Shown here in pieces: positions 34,447 through 45,005 of a stretch of 64,000 bases of DNA. The DNA is taken from assembly GCA_029204225.1 (NCBI GenBank), contig CM055097.1, forward strand, positions 54,738,320-54,802,319, in the 5' to 3' direction. The notes below the pieces were generated by a model. It was not told the DNA's origin. It ran no database searches and was given only the letters and a program-made list of their open reading frames with translations. Origin of the DNA: Diphasiastrum complanatum (Eukaryota > Streptophyta > Lycopodiopsida > Lycopodiales > Lycopodiaceae). Both the position numbers and the translations under genes were made by a program. Numbering within the stretch: the first letter of the stretch is position 1; each line of letters begins with the position of its first letter.

Positions 34447-35204
34447 TGTTGAAGGGTTTGCAGATCCCAAGGCCACCCTAACCCTAGTTAATAAGTGAGA
34501 GGGATTTGGCACCCTGCGTCTATAAGTCCAACCCAATGATCACATAGTTATTTGATTAATTAGAATGTTAATAAAAGGACTTTAGGCCTTTTTGCGGGAC
34601 TTTTAATGTCGCAGGGCCTAAATGTCAAGTTAGTGAATAAAGTTGGGTTTCCCTCCAATTTTGATATTTTCCACACTTTTTTAAATTTGAATAAAAAGAG
34701 AGGCAAGACTGGACCAATAGGATTCAGAGGCCAGGGTCCTCCTCTCTACTATAAAAAGGGGCCAACTCGAGTTGCTCCTCATGTTCATTTCCTCATTTCA
34801 ATAAAGCAGATTGGTTCTCTTTAGAAATGGATTGATGAATGTCCTTGCTTTTCCTCTCTTTTCCTCCATTTCTCATGTTTTCTTTGGATTTTGCTAATTG
34901 TTGGATTTGATCATTATTGGAATTGCTATTTCTTATGCTTTTTGTGAGAGAGAAAAGGAGAGAGAGAAGAGTAAGTTTCTATCATTGTTGTGGATTTAGG
35001 ATTAATGGAAGTAGGGTTAATGGATGTAGTGTTAATGCTTAGTATTAATGGAAGTTAGTGTTAGATCCTCCATTCATATTGAAATCTGAACTATACTATC
35101 GCTCTCATGGGAACGAACCTCTGCGTGACAACTAAATCCGTCTCTTTGATGCTAGATTGACTAGATCTTGGATTCAGGTTAGGCAAGGAAAGAAATCCAC
35201 TACA
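34447..35204 (+). repeat. Ty3/gypsy LTR (element L)
   Basis: It begins TGTTGAAGG and ends ACTACA, five bases before a near-perfect tRNA-Asp primer site. TATA box CTATAAAAAGGGG lies near 34749. It shares block order with LTR K (2897-3727). Because the primer site lies to the right, this is the 5' LTR of an element whose body is interrupted by Copia A. Confidence 0.75.
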
Positions 35205-35208
35205 ATCT

Positions 35209-35226
35209 TGGTGCCGTTGCCGGGGA
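35209..35226 (+). other. Primer binding site, tRNA-Asp type (gypsy L)
   Basis: TGGTGCCGTTGCCGGGGA differs from the plant tRNA-Asp complement by one base. Confidence 0.9.
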
Positions 35227-35839
35227 GCTACGCCAATTTTTCAGTTTGCAGCATGTTTGACTGATAATTAGCTTGCATTAGGCATCTGGTCGTGGCATGA
35301 ATAATGTTAAAACTGCATTGTAGGGATAGTTTGGGATTGATTTTGCTAGATTTTGAGTGGATTTGCTTGTTTGAAATCTAATCTGATTATTAAACAAGGA
35401 AAGATATTCAGATCACTAATCTTAAGATCTATTTGGATCTGAGATATCAGAGAAAATAACAAAAATCGGTCAAATTTGTCAAAATTGGTCAAAAAGAGGC
35501 AAAAAGCGTCATCAGAGCCCAGAACTTTTTACCCTCTTTCAGGAAACCTTCGCCGAGTTGGGGACACCTTCGGTTTTAGCAAAATTGTGAAGATGATTAT
35601 AATTGCAAATCTTTGTTGACTATCATTCCTCTGTCTATTAACCTAAGTTGAGTAGGAGAAAATTAGGAGAAAAAACAAAAATAAAATAGAAAAAAGAAAA
35701 TTAGAGGATACAAAATGTGTTATGTATAAAAATTTTCAGTTCAAGTTAATTTTGCTTATATCTAGAAATTCAAACCTAATCATTGGTGTTGGGATGTATA
35801 TTGTGCGACATTTTGATAAGTATTATTGTTGTATAGGTG
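35227..35839 (+). other. Gypsy L leader, no gene
   Basis: AT-rich sequence between the primer site and the Copia A insertion. No coding frame is visible, and the body of L cannot be recognised beyond the insertion. Confidence 0.5.
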
Positions 35840-35844
35840 ATAAT
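35840..35844. repeat. Target-site duplication ATAAT, left copy (Copia A)
   Basis: Matches 42231-42235 exactly. Confidence 0.95.
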
Positions 35845-36499
35845 TGTGAAAAATACAGATCCTAAGTGGATCTAAACTCCAAGATCATTGGCTTGAATGC
35901 TTGCACTCCAAACTACATAAGCTAGGAATTGGCAACACATTCTATGCTACCTAGAATGCAAAGAACTTGATCAAAAAGCATTTATCACAAATGGAAACTT
36001 CCATAAACATCAAGTGCGGCCCAAAATAGCATTATACAGTCCATAATACATCAGCCTATCACTTTTGGAAAGCACCTAAGATCATACACAATAGCTTGAA
36101 GACAATACACACAACAATGCTCTCAATGGAGGAAGAAACAATGACAATGATCTATTGATCTCAATGAAGCATACAAAAGGTTTCTCCAACTTGTTCTCCA
36201 CGACTTCCCTACTATTTATGGATGAGGAAGATGACTCTCTCTCCTCTCTCTAGAAGGTACTTGACCCTAGATATTCCCTATATAGGAAAAATAGCTAAAA
36301 ATGGCTTATATGACCAAAATACATCAAAATGGTCTCATTTTGAAGGGTATGAAGTTTGACACTTCATCATACTGAAAAAATACAGTAAATAAAAACATTG
36401 TGGCCTGGTTCACACGTGCAAAACTCCAGAACCAAAACTATTTACAATTTTAGCCAATTTAGGTCTCAAACTAGCTAGGAAATGTTGACAATTTTCACA
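35845..36499 (-). repeat. Copia A 3' LTR
   Basis: TGTGAAAAATACAG start and GACAATTTTCACA end. A TATATA motif lies near 36265. The palindromic G-box of element B is here half mutated (TTCACACGTGCAAA). Confidence 0.97.
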
Positions 36500-39400
36500 C
36501 TCCCTCTTCAACATTGGATGCTAGTTTCAACATAGTCTTTGAGCACATTCCAAGATTAGATCTATGCATTAAATATAGGTCCTTTCCCAATGGTTTGGTG
36601 AAGATATCAGCCACACACTCCTTTGAAGAGACATGTTGAAGCTCCACCTCTTTGGCAATGACTTGATCTCTCACAAAATGGTGAGCAATCTCAATGTGCT
36701 TGCTCCTTGCATGAAAAACAGGATTGCTTGCCAAGCTTTGGGCTGAAAGGTTATCACAAAGTATGATTGGAGTCTTCTCTGGTTCCAGCAAGTGAAGATC
36801 CAATAACATCCTCTTGATCCAAAGAATCTCCTTGGTGCATGTTGTTAATGCCTTGTACTCGGCTTCGGTGGAAGATAGAGAGATAGTTGGTTGCTTCTTT
36901 GATAGCCATGAGACCACTCCATCTCCAAGATAGATTGCAAAGGCACTTGTTGACTTCCTATCCATTTGATCACCTGCAAAATCTGAATCTGAAAATCCAC
37001 AAAGGTTAGGTGTAGTACCTCCATACAAGATGCCAAAATCTCTAGATCCCGAGATGTATCTAAGTACTCTCTTTCCTAGCTTCCAATGAGCCTCACTAGG
37101 ATCTTGCATAAATTGACTTAGTTTACCAACCACAAAGCTTAGATCAGGTCTTGTGATGGTTAACCATATAAGAGATTCTATTAGCTTTCTATAGAGAGTA
37201 ATGTCCTTGAAGGATCTTTCATTACTTCTTGTAGTTAGCTTTACATTTGATTCCATAGGAGTAGAAACAACTTTACAATCTTCCATATGAAACCTTTTTA
37301 GAATAGAGTTAAAATACTTTTCTTGACATATGAATGTAGATTTAGAAGTTCTAATAATCTCTATTCCTAAGATATAATGAAGTTTACCAAGATCTTGAAT
37401 TTCAAACTCTCTTTTGAGTGCCATCTTGATTTCATCTATATCTAGATTGTTACCACCACTTAAGATAATGTCATCAACATAGATCAAAAGTAAAGTGATA
37501 TCATTTTCATTCAATCTAAAGTAGAGAGAATGATCATACTCACTCATAACAAAGTTTTGAGAAAGTAAGAAGGAATTGAGCTTAGCATACCAACTCCTTG
37601 GTGCTTGCTTTAGCCCATACAAACTCTTTTGGAGATAGCACACATGATTAGGCTCATCATGTGAAACATAGCCCTCGGGTTGCTCCATGTAAATATCTTC
37701 TTCAAGATCACCATTCAAGAAGGCATTAGTAACATCCATTTGCCACATATCCCAATCATAAAGAGTTGCAAGAGAGATTAGGATTCGAATAGTTACCATC
37801 TTTGCCACGGGTGCAAAGGTCTCATCATAGTCAATACCATATTCTTGAGCATACCCCTTTGCCACCAACCTTGCCTTGTACTTGTTGATTGATCCATCTT
37901 GATTTGTCTTGATCTTGAAGATCCACTTACAACCAATTGCCTTCTTGTCCTTTGGAAGCTTTACCAACCTCCATGTGTTGCTTTTGATGAGTGCTTGATG
38001 CTCATGATCCATGGCTTGGATCCATTCCTTCTTTTGAATTGCTTCACCTACACAAGTTGGTTCATCAAAAGAGGTAAGAAAAGCAAAGTTAGAGTTGTCC
38101 ACCACTTGCTTTCCTTTTTCATCATAGGTTAGCCTTGATGGCTTAGCCCTTTGCCTTTGAGTCTTCCTTGAAGTTTGCTTTGGAGTGGCATCTCCATCTT
38201 CATCCAAGACATCTTGCACATCATGATGATTAGTAGGCACATCAACATCAACATCAACAACATTGGAAACATTCTCTTCATGAAAGATGACATCCCTACT
38301 TATGACAACTTTCTTTGTAGAAGGAATGTACACTTTGTAAGCCTTGCTTACTTCACTATAGCCAACAAACACACCCTTCTTTGATGAAGGATCTTCTTTA
38401 GTTCTATCATCAAGTGTGATATTGACAAAACATGTACATCCAAAGATCCTACAATGCTTGACACTCGGCCTTCTACCATAAAGAACCTCATGAGGAGTTT
38501 TACCATCCAAGGAAGCACTTGTCCATCTATTACATAGATAGTTAGCACATGCTAAAGCTTCCCCCCAAAAAGACTTAGCAAGATTAGCATGTAGTCTCAT
38601 TGCCTTGGCACATTCACAAAGGGTTCTATTCTTCCTCTCGGCCACTCCATTCTGTTGTGGAGTCCTAGGACTAGACATCTCCCTCTTAATCCCATGTGCT
38701 ATACAAAAGTCTTTGAACCTATTTGAGGTGTATTCCCCTCCATTATCAGATCTTAAGCATTTGATCTTTGTATTGAATTGGTTTTCCATTTCATTCTTGA
38801 ACTTGACAAATGCAGCAAACACTTCATCCTTACTTTTAAGAAGATAGATCCAAGTATACCTACTAAAGTCATCAATGAAAGTTGCATACATCTTTGCCCC
38901 ACCATTGCTAGTTGTACTAGAAGAATGAATATCAGAATGCACAAGTTGAAAAGCTTCTTTAGATCTAGAAGTAGATCTAGAATAAGCAAGTCTATGAGAT
39001 TTGGACAAGGCACAATGTTCACAAACACTATTGTTTGCAACAAGACTTTTAGGGAGACCAAGAACAAGCTCTTTCTTTGCCATTACCTCCAAAGATTTGA
39101 AGTTGGGATGGCCCAACCTCTTGTGCCAAACTTCTTGGTTTGTCAATTGCTCCCTAGCCATACATCCTTCATGATTAGAGATCACACATGCATCAAGCTT
39201 GAAAAGTTTACCATGCCTCCTACCTTGAGCAATCAAGGATCCACATTTACTTATCAAACATGCATCTCCAATGAACTCCACATCAAGTCCTTTGTCAATC
39301 ATTTGACTTACACTAAGCAAATTCTTAGTGATTGAAGGAATGTACAAAACATTTTCAAGATTTGCTTTCCTATTTGTTGAAAGGGAAATAGGAATAGTGC

Positions 39401-40448
39401 CTATGCCTTTGATGTCACATTGACCATCATTTGCAGTGTAGATGATGTTACCTTCTCCCTCATAAGACAATAAGGATGTAAAGTATTCCTTATGTCTTGT
39501 CATGTGAGATGAGGCTCCACTATCAATCCACCAAGGATCATTATCATCTATGTTGGCTAACAAACTTGAAGTCATAACAAGTGATTCACATGTGTTATGT
39601 TCTTCCTCATCTATTGTAAGATTTCCTTGCCTCTCTCCTTGCTCTCTTTTCTTCTTATAACATTCATTTGCAAAATGACCTTTTATCCCACAATAAAAGC
39701 ACTTGAACTTTGACTTATTGTTCTTAGTAGAAGAGGAAGAGGAAGAGTGATCATCATGATCAAAGTTACCACCTTTGGACCATTTCCCTTTGCCTTTACC
39801 TTTGCCCTTGAATTTGCCTTTTGTGAAGAAAGCCTCTTCACCTCCACCTTGCAAGGATGCACCATCAAGCTTTGATTGCAACCTATGTTCTTCAGCCAAT
39901 AAGATTTCTTGCAAGTCAACCACACTTGGCAAGACTCTTTGAATGGCAAAACTTTGCACAAGGTTAGCATGTTCATTTAGCAAACCATTCAACATAACTT
40001 GGACTATTTCACCATCTTTTATGTTCTCATCAATGCATGCTAAATCATCACTTAGGGACTTAACTCTCAAGATAAATGCATGAGCACTTTCACCCTCTCT
40101 TTGCCTACTAGAAAATATTTGTCTCCTTAGGGTCAATACCCTAGATGTGGACTTTGATTCAAAGAGCTTCTTTAAGGCATTCCATGCCTCACTTGCACTT
40201 TGACACTTTCCAACTTCCTTGAGAAGTTCATTTGTAACATTCATTTTAATGATATGAAGAGCCCTTTTGGCCTTCTTATCAAACCTTTGTTGCTCTTGAA
40301 GTGTGAGAGGTCTCTCTTCAATTTCTGCAACTATGTCCATGAGTTCATTCAACTCAAGTAAGGACTCCATCCTCACTTTCCAAGTAGAGTAGTTTGATGA
40401 ACTCAACCTTTCACTAGACTCTAGCATGATCCCACCATTGGAAGCCAT
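36495..40448 (-). CDS. Copia A Gag-Pol polyprotein, intact
   Basis: 1317 residues in one frame. Gag occupies about 1-240, with a Lys/Gly-rich stretch at 209-225. The CCHC knuckle is C250, C253, H258, C263. Protease starts at WWIDSGASSHM with catalytic D309. The integrase zinc domain uses H442, H447, C476, C479 and the catalytic core D506, D568, E604. RT has QMDVTNAFLNG (903-913) and the YVDD box (990-993), and RNase H has SDSDFAGD, SSTEAEY and the CDN aspartate. Domain order (integrase before RT) is diagnostic of Copia/Ty1. One oddity is KLIESL where relatives have a Gly (LIGSL). The stop codon runs into the 3' LTR. The start MASNGG matches element B. Confidence 0.97.
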   Translation of the reverse strand: MASNGGIMLESSERLSSSNYSTWKVRMESLLELNELMDIVAEIEERPLTLQEQQRFDKKAKRALHIIKMNVTNELLKEVGKCQSASEAWNALKKLFESKSTSRVLTLRRQIFSSRQREGESAHAFILRVKSLSDDLACIDENIKDGEIVQVMLNGLLNEHANLVQSFAIQRVLPSVVDLQEILLAEEHRLQSKLDGASLQGGGEEAFFTKGKFKGKGKGKGKWSKGGNFDHDDHSSSSSSTKNNKSKFKCFYCGIKGHFANECYKKKREQGERQGNLTIDEEEHNTCESLVMTSSLLANIDDNDPWWIDSGASSHMTRHKEYFTSLLSYEGEGNIIYTANDGQCDIKGIGTIPISLSTNRKANLENVLYIPSITKNLLSVSQMIDKGLDVEFIGDACLISKCGSLIAQGRRHGKLFKLDACVISNHEGCMAREQLTNQEVWHKRLGHPNFKSLEVMAKKELVLGLPKSLVANNSVCEHCALSKSHRLAYSRSTSRSKEAFQLVHSDIHSSSTTSNGGAKMYATFIDDFSRYTWIYLLKSKDEVFAAFVKFKNEMENQFNTKIKCLRSDNGGEYTSNRFKDFCIAHGIKREMSSPRTPQQNGVAERKNRTLCECAKAMRLHANLAKSFWGEALACANYLCNRWTSASLDGKTPHEVLYGRRPSVKHCRIFGCTCFVNITLDDRTKEDPSSKKGVFVGYSEVSKAYKVYIPSTKKVVISRDVIFHEENVSNVVDVDVDVPTNHHDVQDVLDEDGDATPKQTSRKTQRQRAKPSRLTYDEKGKQVVDNSNFAFLTSFDEPTCVGEAIQKKEWIQAMDHEHQALIKSNTWRLVKLPKDKKAIGCKWIFKIKTNQDGSINKYKARLVAKGYAQEYGIDYDETFAPVAKMVTIRILISLATLYDWDMWQMDVTNAFLNGDLEEDIYMEQPEGYVSHDEPNHVCYLQKSLYGLKQAPRSWYAKLNSFLLSQNFVMSEYDHSLYFRLNENDITLLLIYVDDIILSGGNNLDIDEIKMALKREFEIQDLGKLHYILGIEIIRTSKSTFICQEKYFNSILKRFHMEDCKVVSTPMESNVKLTTRSNERSFKDITLYRKLIESLIWLTITRPDLSFVVGKLSQFMQDPSEAHWKLGKRVLRYISGSRDFGILYGGTTPNLCGFSDSDFAGDQMDRKSTSAFAIYLGDGVVSWLSKKQPTISLSSTEAEYKALTTCTKEILWIKRMLLDLHLLEPEKTPIILCDNLSAQSLASNPVFHARSKHIEIAHHFVRDQVIAKEVELQHVSSKECVADIFTKPLGKDLYLMHRSNLGMCSKTMLKLASNVEEGV
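36500..36509 (-). other. Polypurine tract of Copia A
   Basis: Minus strand GAAGAGGGAG next to the 3' LTR; it overlaps the last codons of Gag-Pol. Confidence 0.8.
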
Positions 40449-41560
40449 GATTCTAATGTTTCTTCAACTTTTAGGTTCTGTCCTAAAGCACTTAGCACTC
40501 ACTTTTCTCTCAACAAATGATAGATAAAGAGATCTATGAAGATTTAGGACCCTAAAACACTTCTATCTTGAACCTAGATGGTTTCCAAGCATAGAAAGGA
40601 AGATTGAAACACATGCAGCACTTTGCACACACTAAGAATGGATTACAAAATCAAACCAACCTTAAGCTCTCAAACTTTCCAGCAAGTGACCAAATCAAGT
40701 TATGGTGTGAAGAGTTACTTGCATTCTTAGAAAATACCCAAAACTAGGATGCCAAGATTACCTAGTAATGAACAAACTTGATCAACATATGATCAACACA
40801 CTAAGATATTGATTCAACCTGTAAAACCACATGTAAACCACACTTCTAAAAGTTTATAAACTCCAGCAAGTGATAAATACAAGATTTAGAGGTGAATGAA
40901 TGAGCACACTTAGTGAATCACAAGACTAGCTTCACTATCTTGTCAAATCTTGGTGTTTAGATGTAGATCTAAGATCACTTCACATGAGAATGTTCTTGCA
41001 TAATGGTTAACACCTTCCAGCAAATGCTCCAATCAAATTACATAAGGAGAGTTACTTACATGCTCAACAAAGTACACCAAAATTTATGCCAAAATTGATG
41101 ACAATCTTTACAATATGCTCTTCACAATGGAGCTTACAATATGTTCTCCCAAAAAAGGGGATCTCTCATCCAAATGGGAGCTTTGCTCAGCCTTTAGGAG
41201 AATTACAACTCACTCAAAAGAGCATTTGTCATCCACTTAAGGAGAAGTTTCATCCACTTAAGGAGAGTGTTCATCCAAGAATGGAGATTGTCAACAATAG
41301 GATTGAAAAGAACATTGTTAGTATTGAATATGCACAAGCCTCACAATCACAAATGATTAGGTGTTATGATCTGATCCAAAATAGTTTCTTTTCAGCCTCT
41401 GATCTTCAATAGACCTGAAATATGCTTTTGATCCACAAGTTCAACTCACAAAACAAAGGTTAGTAAGATTTGATCAACAAAGCAATGCAAAATCATGCTA
41501 GAACTTGATCAAACATCCAAATATCACCAAAAATGGAATACTTACTGTAAATAGAAGCCA
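40449..41560 (-). other. Copia A untranslated leader
   Basis: About 1.1 kb between primer site and gag start. It contains degenerate repeats keyed by TTGCTGGA, matching those of element B, but lacks 29 bp that B has near 45576-45604. A 108-codon open frame on the plus strand (41086-41412) is antisense and not conserved as a domain. Confidence 0.7.
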
Positions 41561-41576
41561 ACCAGCTCTGATACCA
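41561..41576 (-). other. Primer binding site, initiator tRNA-Met (Copia A)
   Basis: Minus strand TGGTATCAGAGCTGGT immediately follows the 5' LTR. Confidence 0.97.
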
Positions 41577-42230
41577 TGTGAAAAATACAGATCCTAAGTG
41601 GATCTAAACTCCAAGATCATTGGCTTGAATGCTTGCACTCCAAACTACATAAGCTAGGAATTGGCAACACATTCTATGCTACCTAGAATGCAAAGAACTT
41701 GATCAAAAAGCATTTATCACAAATGGAAACTTCCATAAACATCAAGTGCGGCCCAAAATAGCATTATACAGTCCATAATACATCAGCCTATCACTTTTGG
41801 AAAGCACCTAAGATCATACACAATAGCTTGAAGACAATACACACAACAATGCTCTCAATGGAGGAAGAAACAATGACAATGATCTATTGATCTCAATGAA
41901 GCATACAAAAGGTTTCTCCAACTTGTTCTCCACGACTTCCCTACTATTTATGGATGAGGAAGATGACTCTCTCTCCTCTCTCTAGAAGGTACTTGACCCT
42001 AGATATTCCCTATATAGGAAAATAGCTAGAAATGGCTTATATGACCAAAATACATCAAAATGGTCTCATTTTGAAGGGTATGAAGTTTGACACTTCATCA
42101 TACTGAAAAAATACAGTAAATAAAAACATTGTGGCCTGGTTCACACGTGCAAAACTCCAGAACCAAAACTATTTACAATTTTAGCTAATTTAGGTCTCAA
42201 ACTAGCTAGGAAATGTTGACAATTTTCACA
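41577..42230 (-). repeat. Copia A 5' LTR
   Basis: Partner of 35845-36499. Confidence 0.97.
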
Positions 42231-42235
42231 ATAAT
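42231..42235. repeat. Target-site duplication ATAAT, right copy (Copia A)
   Basis: Matches 35840-35844 exactly. Confidence 0.95.
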
Positions 42236-42636
42236 TACCATTGTTAATATTTAATGCTTTGACATTGTGAATATGTTTTTGCTAAACCTGCATAAACCAA
42301 CTCTCTTGGAATATAGAGGGAATGGCATCTAAATGTCTATACGAGGTGGAATATCCCCTATAGCTTGGAATCAACCCCACATATTTTGCATATAGGTGGA
42401 CTTGATGACACTTGTCGGAATATACAAGTAACATCTTGTTCCTTTTTGTTTTTGTATTTTTCTTCATTCAATCACACCCTCATTGGAAAACACGAGAGTG
42501 GATTGGTTGATTTCATCCTATCCATAGACTCCCAAACAAATCTTAGGCATTTTACATATTGCAAATGTATGAAATGACCAGAAATATCTCAAAAAACTTT
42601 TGTTACTTATCTGTTATCAAGTATTCACCTACTAGG
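42236..42636. other. No recognisable gene
   Basis: It resumes the sequence interrupted by Copia A, presumably gypsy L leader, up to the Copia I LTR. Nothing coding is visible. Confidence 0.35.
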
Positions 42637-43280
42637 TGTGAAGGATTTTAGATCATTCAATATCCAATCCATGTCCCTGATCTTTGGTTACAAAAAGGAG
42701 CAAACCAACAATCCTGCCAATGTAGAAAAATCAGCATCTACATACAAAATGAGATGCAAACTCTAAGAGATACTAATCAAACATGAACCAAAACATAAAA
42801 TATGCTTTCTGTCTGTACAATTATAGTACCCTACTGTATTTCACACGTGTGGAACCGAAAATAGCAATAAATGATCATTCTACACATAGAATTGCAAGAT
42901 AACATCATGAGAGTGCACCAATGAGTAGTGAACCCAAAGAGAACCATGTATAATGATGAAATGAGAGAGAGAAGAGAGAAGATGCGTCTCTCCACTAGTT
43001 ACATCCTTTTATAATAGGTCCAAACACTATTTGGCCACTTGGCTTTTCCTCCAAAATGTAAACCCTACTATTTTTGGGTCTAGATTCAATGTACCCAAAG
43101 TTCAAATTTGAATCTCTCTCAAAAATCGACTACCGACTTTTCCACACTTTCAAAAAGTGTTTATTGAATGTATTTTAAACTAATATAACTTCAAAAATTT
43201 TATCTCTAAGTCTAAAATGAGTTTTGGCCTCATATTGACAATTTATCAAAATATGATTAAACTTGTTGAAATCTCTCACA
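42637..43280 (-). repeat. Copia LTR (element I, 3' LTR), minus strand
   Basis: On the minus strand it begins TGTGAGAG and ends CCTTCACA, 644 bp, preceded by a strong polypurine tract. A TATTATAAAAGG TATA box lies near 43007 and a CACACGTGTGG palindrome near 42842. Its 5' partner is missing. Confidence 0.75.
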
Positions 43281-43290
43281 CTCCCCCTTC
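43281..43290 (-). other. Polypurine tract (Copia I)
   Basis: Minus strand GAAGGGGGAG abuts the LTR. Confidence 0.8.
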
Positions 43291-43334
43291 AACTAGTTTT
43301 GGCATAGTTTTAACCATACTACTTTTATCCAACT

Positions 43335-44333
43335 TTAGAATCTATCTCTTACATGAATTTTACACATCAAGATATAACTAGAACATGAAGAACCAAATAG
43401 AATGTGAATGAAATTATGTCGCCATGTTTCAAACTTTGAACTCTCTGGAAAATTACAGCAACCAAACAATAAATGTGAGTGATGACCATTTGCTTGCTTG
43501 TCTCCTCCAACTTTGTCCTTTCTTGATATGTCTCCACCATAAAATTCCATGAATAAGCCTCCATCTCCATCTTGCCACAAGAAACCATCAAACCTTGGAA
43601 ATCCATGAGTAGGTGAGTACATCAATGATGAAAATCCAGCACCACATGACTCCATAAACCAAGTAGGTTGCACTAGTCCATCTTCAAGATCTACTTGACA
43701 CAAGAAAATGACCATGAATTCACCAAAAACTGACAATCTCCAAATATTGGCATCAAGTAGTTCAAAACTTGAGAACTTGATCATGGATGAGTGATATAAT
43801 GAGTCTTTAATAGCTTCATTTCCATCAGCAAAACCAGCCAAGAATGCTAGTACAACTCCAACAATAAGATATTGCAAGACAATGTAGCTAGTTTGTCTAT
43901 ATCTTGACAATTTGCACACATCCACATGAAATATCTCAAACATGAGATAGAACAAGTAAAGTAAACTTGAACAAAACTTCCTTGCTACTCCTTTGACCTT
44001 GCTTGAGTCTTCAATAAGCTGCAAAAATAGATCCATAACATCTTTGCCAATTACCTCTCCTTTGATGTTCTTGACTAGCTCCAAATTGCCACCTTTTCTT
44101 TTGTGTTGTTGAAGACCTTTGAGATCAACCTCTTGACCATCAAAATCATTGAACAGACTTTGTTTTCCAGATCCATTACTTGGTTTTACAGCATGAAAAC
44201 CATGAGAACCAATATCCACTTGCATAGCATCATCTACACAAAAAGATTTTCCAAAACATGTCAGTAAAGCAAAATGAGTCACTTCCACTTGCTTACCTTT
44301 CTCTTGATCATCAAAGATATCATAGATATGAAT
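43335..44333 (-). pseudogene. Copia I 3' internal region with a long chimeric open frame
   Basis: A minus-strand frame stays open for about 338 codons. Its first residues (44351-44334) come from the adjoining LTR. It then reads DQEKGKQVEVTHFALLTCF, which matches the Copia linker between integrase and RT (element A has DEKGKQVVDNSNFAFLTSF). After about 50 residues similarity stops. The rest (SYIVLQYLIVGVVLAFLAGF, a hydrophobic segment, and FDGFLWQDGDGGLFMEFYGG) is not RT or RNase H. So the RT-RNase H part has been replaced by about 850 bp of foreign sequence lying right before the polypurine tract. It may be captured host sequence or a non-autonomous variant. I cannot name a function. Confidence 0.55.
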
Positions 44334-44988
44334 TGTGAAAATTGTCAACATTTCCTAGCTAGTTTGAGGCCTAAATTGGCTAAAATTGTAAATAGTTTTG
44401 GTTCTGGAGTTTCACACGTGTGAACCAGGCCACAATGTTTTTATTTACTGTATTTTTTCAGTATGATGAAGTGTCAAACTTCATACCCTTCAAAATGAGA
44501 CCATTTTGATGTATTTTGGTCATATAAGCCATTTTTAGCTATTTTTCCTATATAGGGAATATCTAGGGTCAAGTACCTTCTAGAGAGAGGAGAGAGAGTC
44601 ATCTTCCTCATCCATAAATAGTAGGGAAGTCGTGGAGAACAGGTTGGAGAAACCTTTTGTATGCTTCATTGAGATCAATAGATCATTGTCATTGTTTCTT
44701 CCTCCATTGAGAGCATTGTTGTGTGTATTGTCTTCAAGCTATTGTGTATGATCTTAGGTGCTTTCCAAAAGTGATAGGCTGATGTATTATGGACTGTATA
44801 ATGCTATTTTGGGCCGAACTTGATGTTTATGGAAGTTTCCATTTGTGATAAATGTTTTTTGATCAAGTTCTTTGCATTCTAGGTAGCATAGAATGTGTTG
44901 CCAATTCCTAGCTTATGTAGTTTGGAGTGCAAGCATTCAAGCCAATGATCTTGGAGTTTAGATCCACTTAGGATCTGTATTTTTCACA
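44334..44988 (+). repeat. Copia B 5' LTR
   Basis: 655 bp, TGTGAAAATTG start, TTTTTCACA end; clearly the same family as the A LTRs but with a perfect TTCACACGTGTGAA at 44411-44424. Confidence 0.95.
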
Positions 44989-45005
44989 TGGTATCAGAGC
45001 TGGTT
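44989..45005 (+). other. Primer binding site, initiator tRNA-Met (Copia B)
   Basis: TGGTATCAGAGCTGGTT directly follows the LTR. Confidence 0.97.

Larger units (their letters stand above)
35845..42230 (-). mobile_element. Copia element A, full length, apparently intact
   Basis: This 6,386-bp element lies on the minus strand. It has 655- and 654-bp LTRs with perfect inverted ends (TGTGAAAA/TTTTCACA) that by eye differ at two bases and one indel, a 5-bp ATAAT duplication, an initiator-tRNA-Met primer site, a polypurine tract, and one unbroken 1317-codon Gag-Pol. All catalytic residues of protease, integrase, RT and RNase H are visible. It is young and the only element here that looks autonomous. 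It sits in the leader of gypsy L. Confidence 0.97.

Noticed and set aside
38778-39335. 185-codon plus-strand frame inside Copia A (and its mirror at 47259-47816)
   Set aside because: Antisense shadow of the integrase region; it occurs twice only because A and B are sisters.
41086-41412. 108-codon frame with a near-identical partner at 45153-45479
   Set aside because: It lies in the untranslated leaders of A and B on the antisense side; similarity is due to the elements being sisters.
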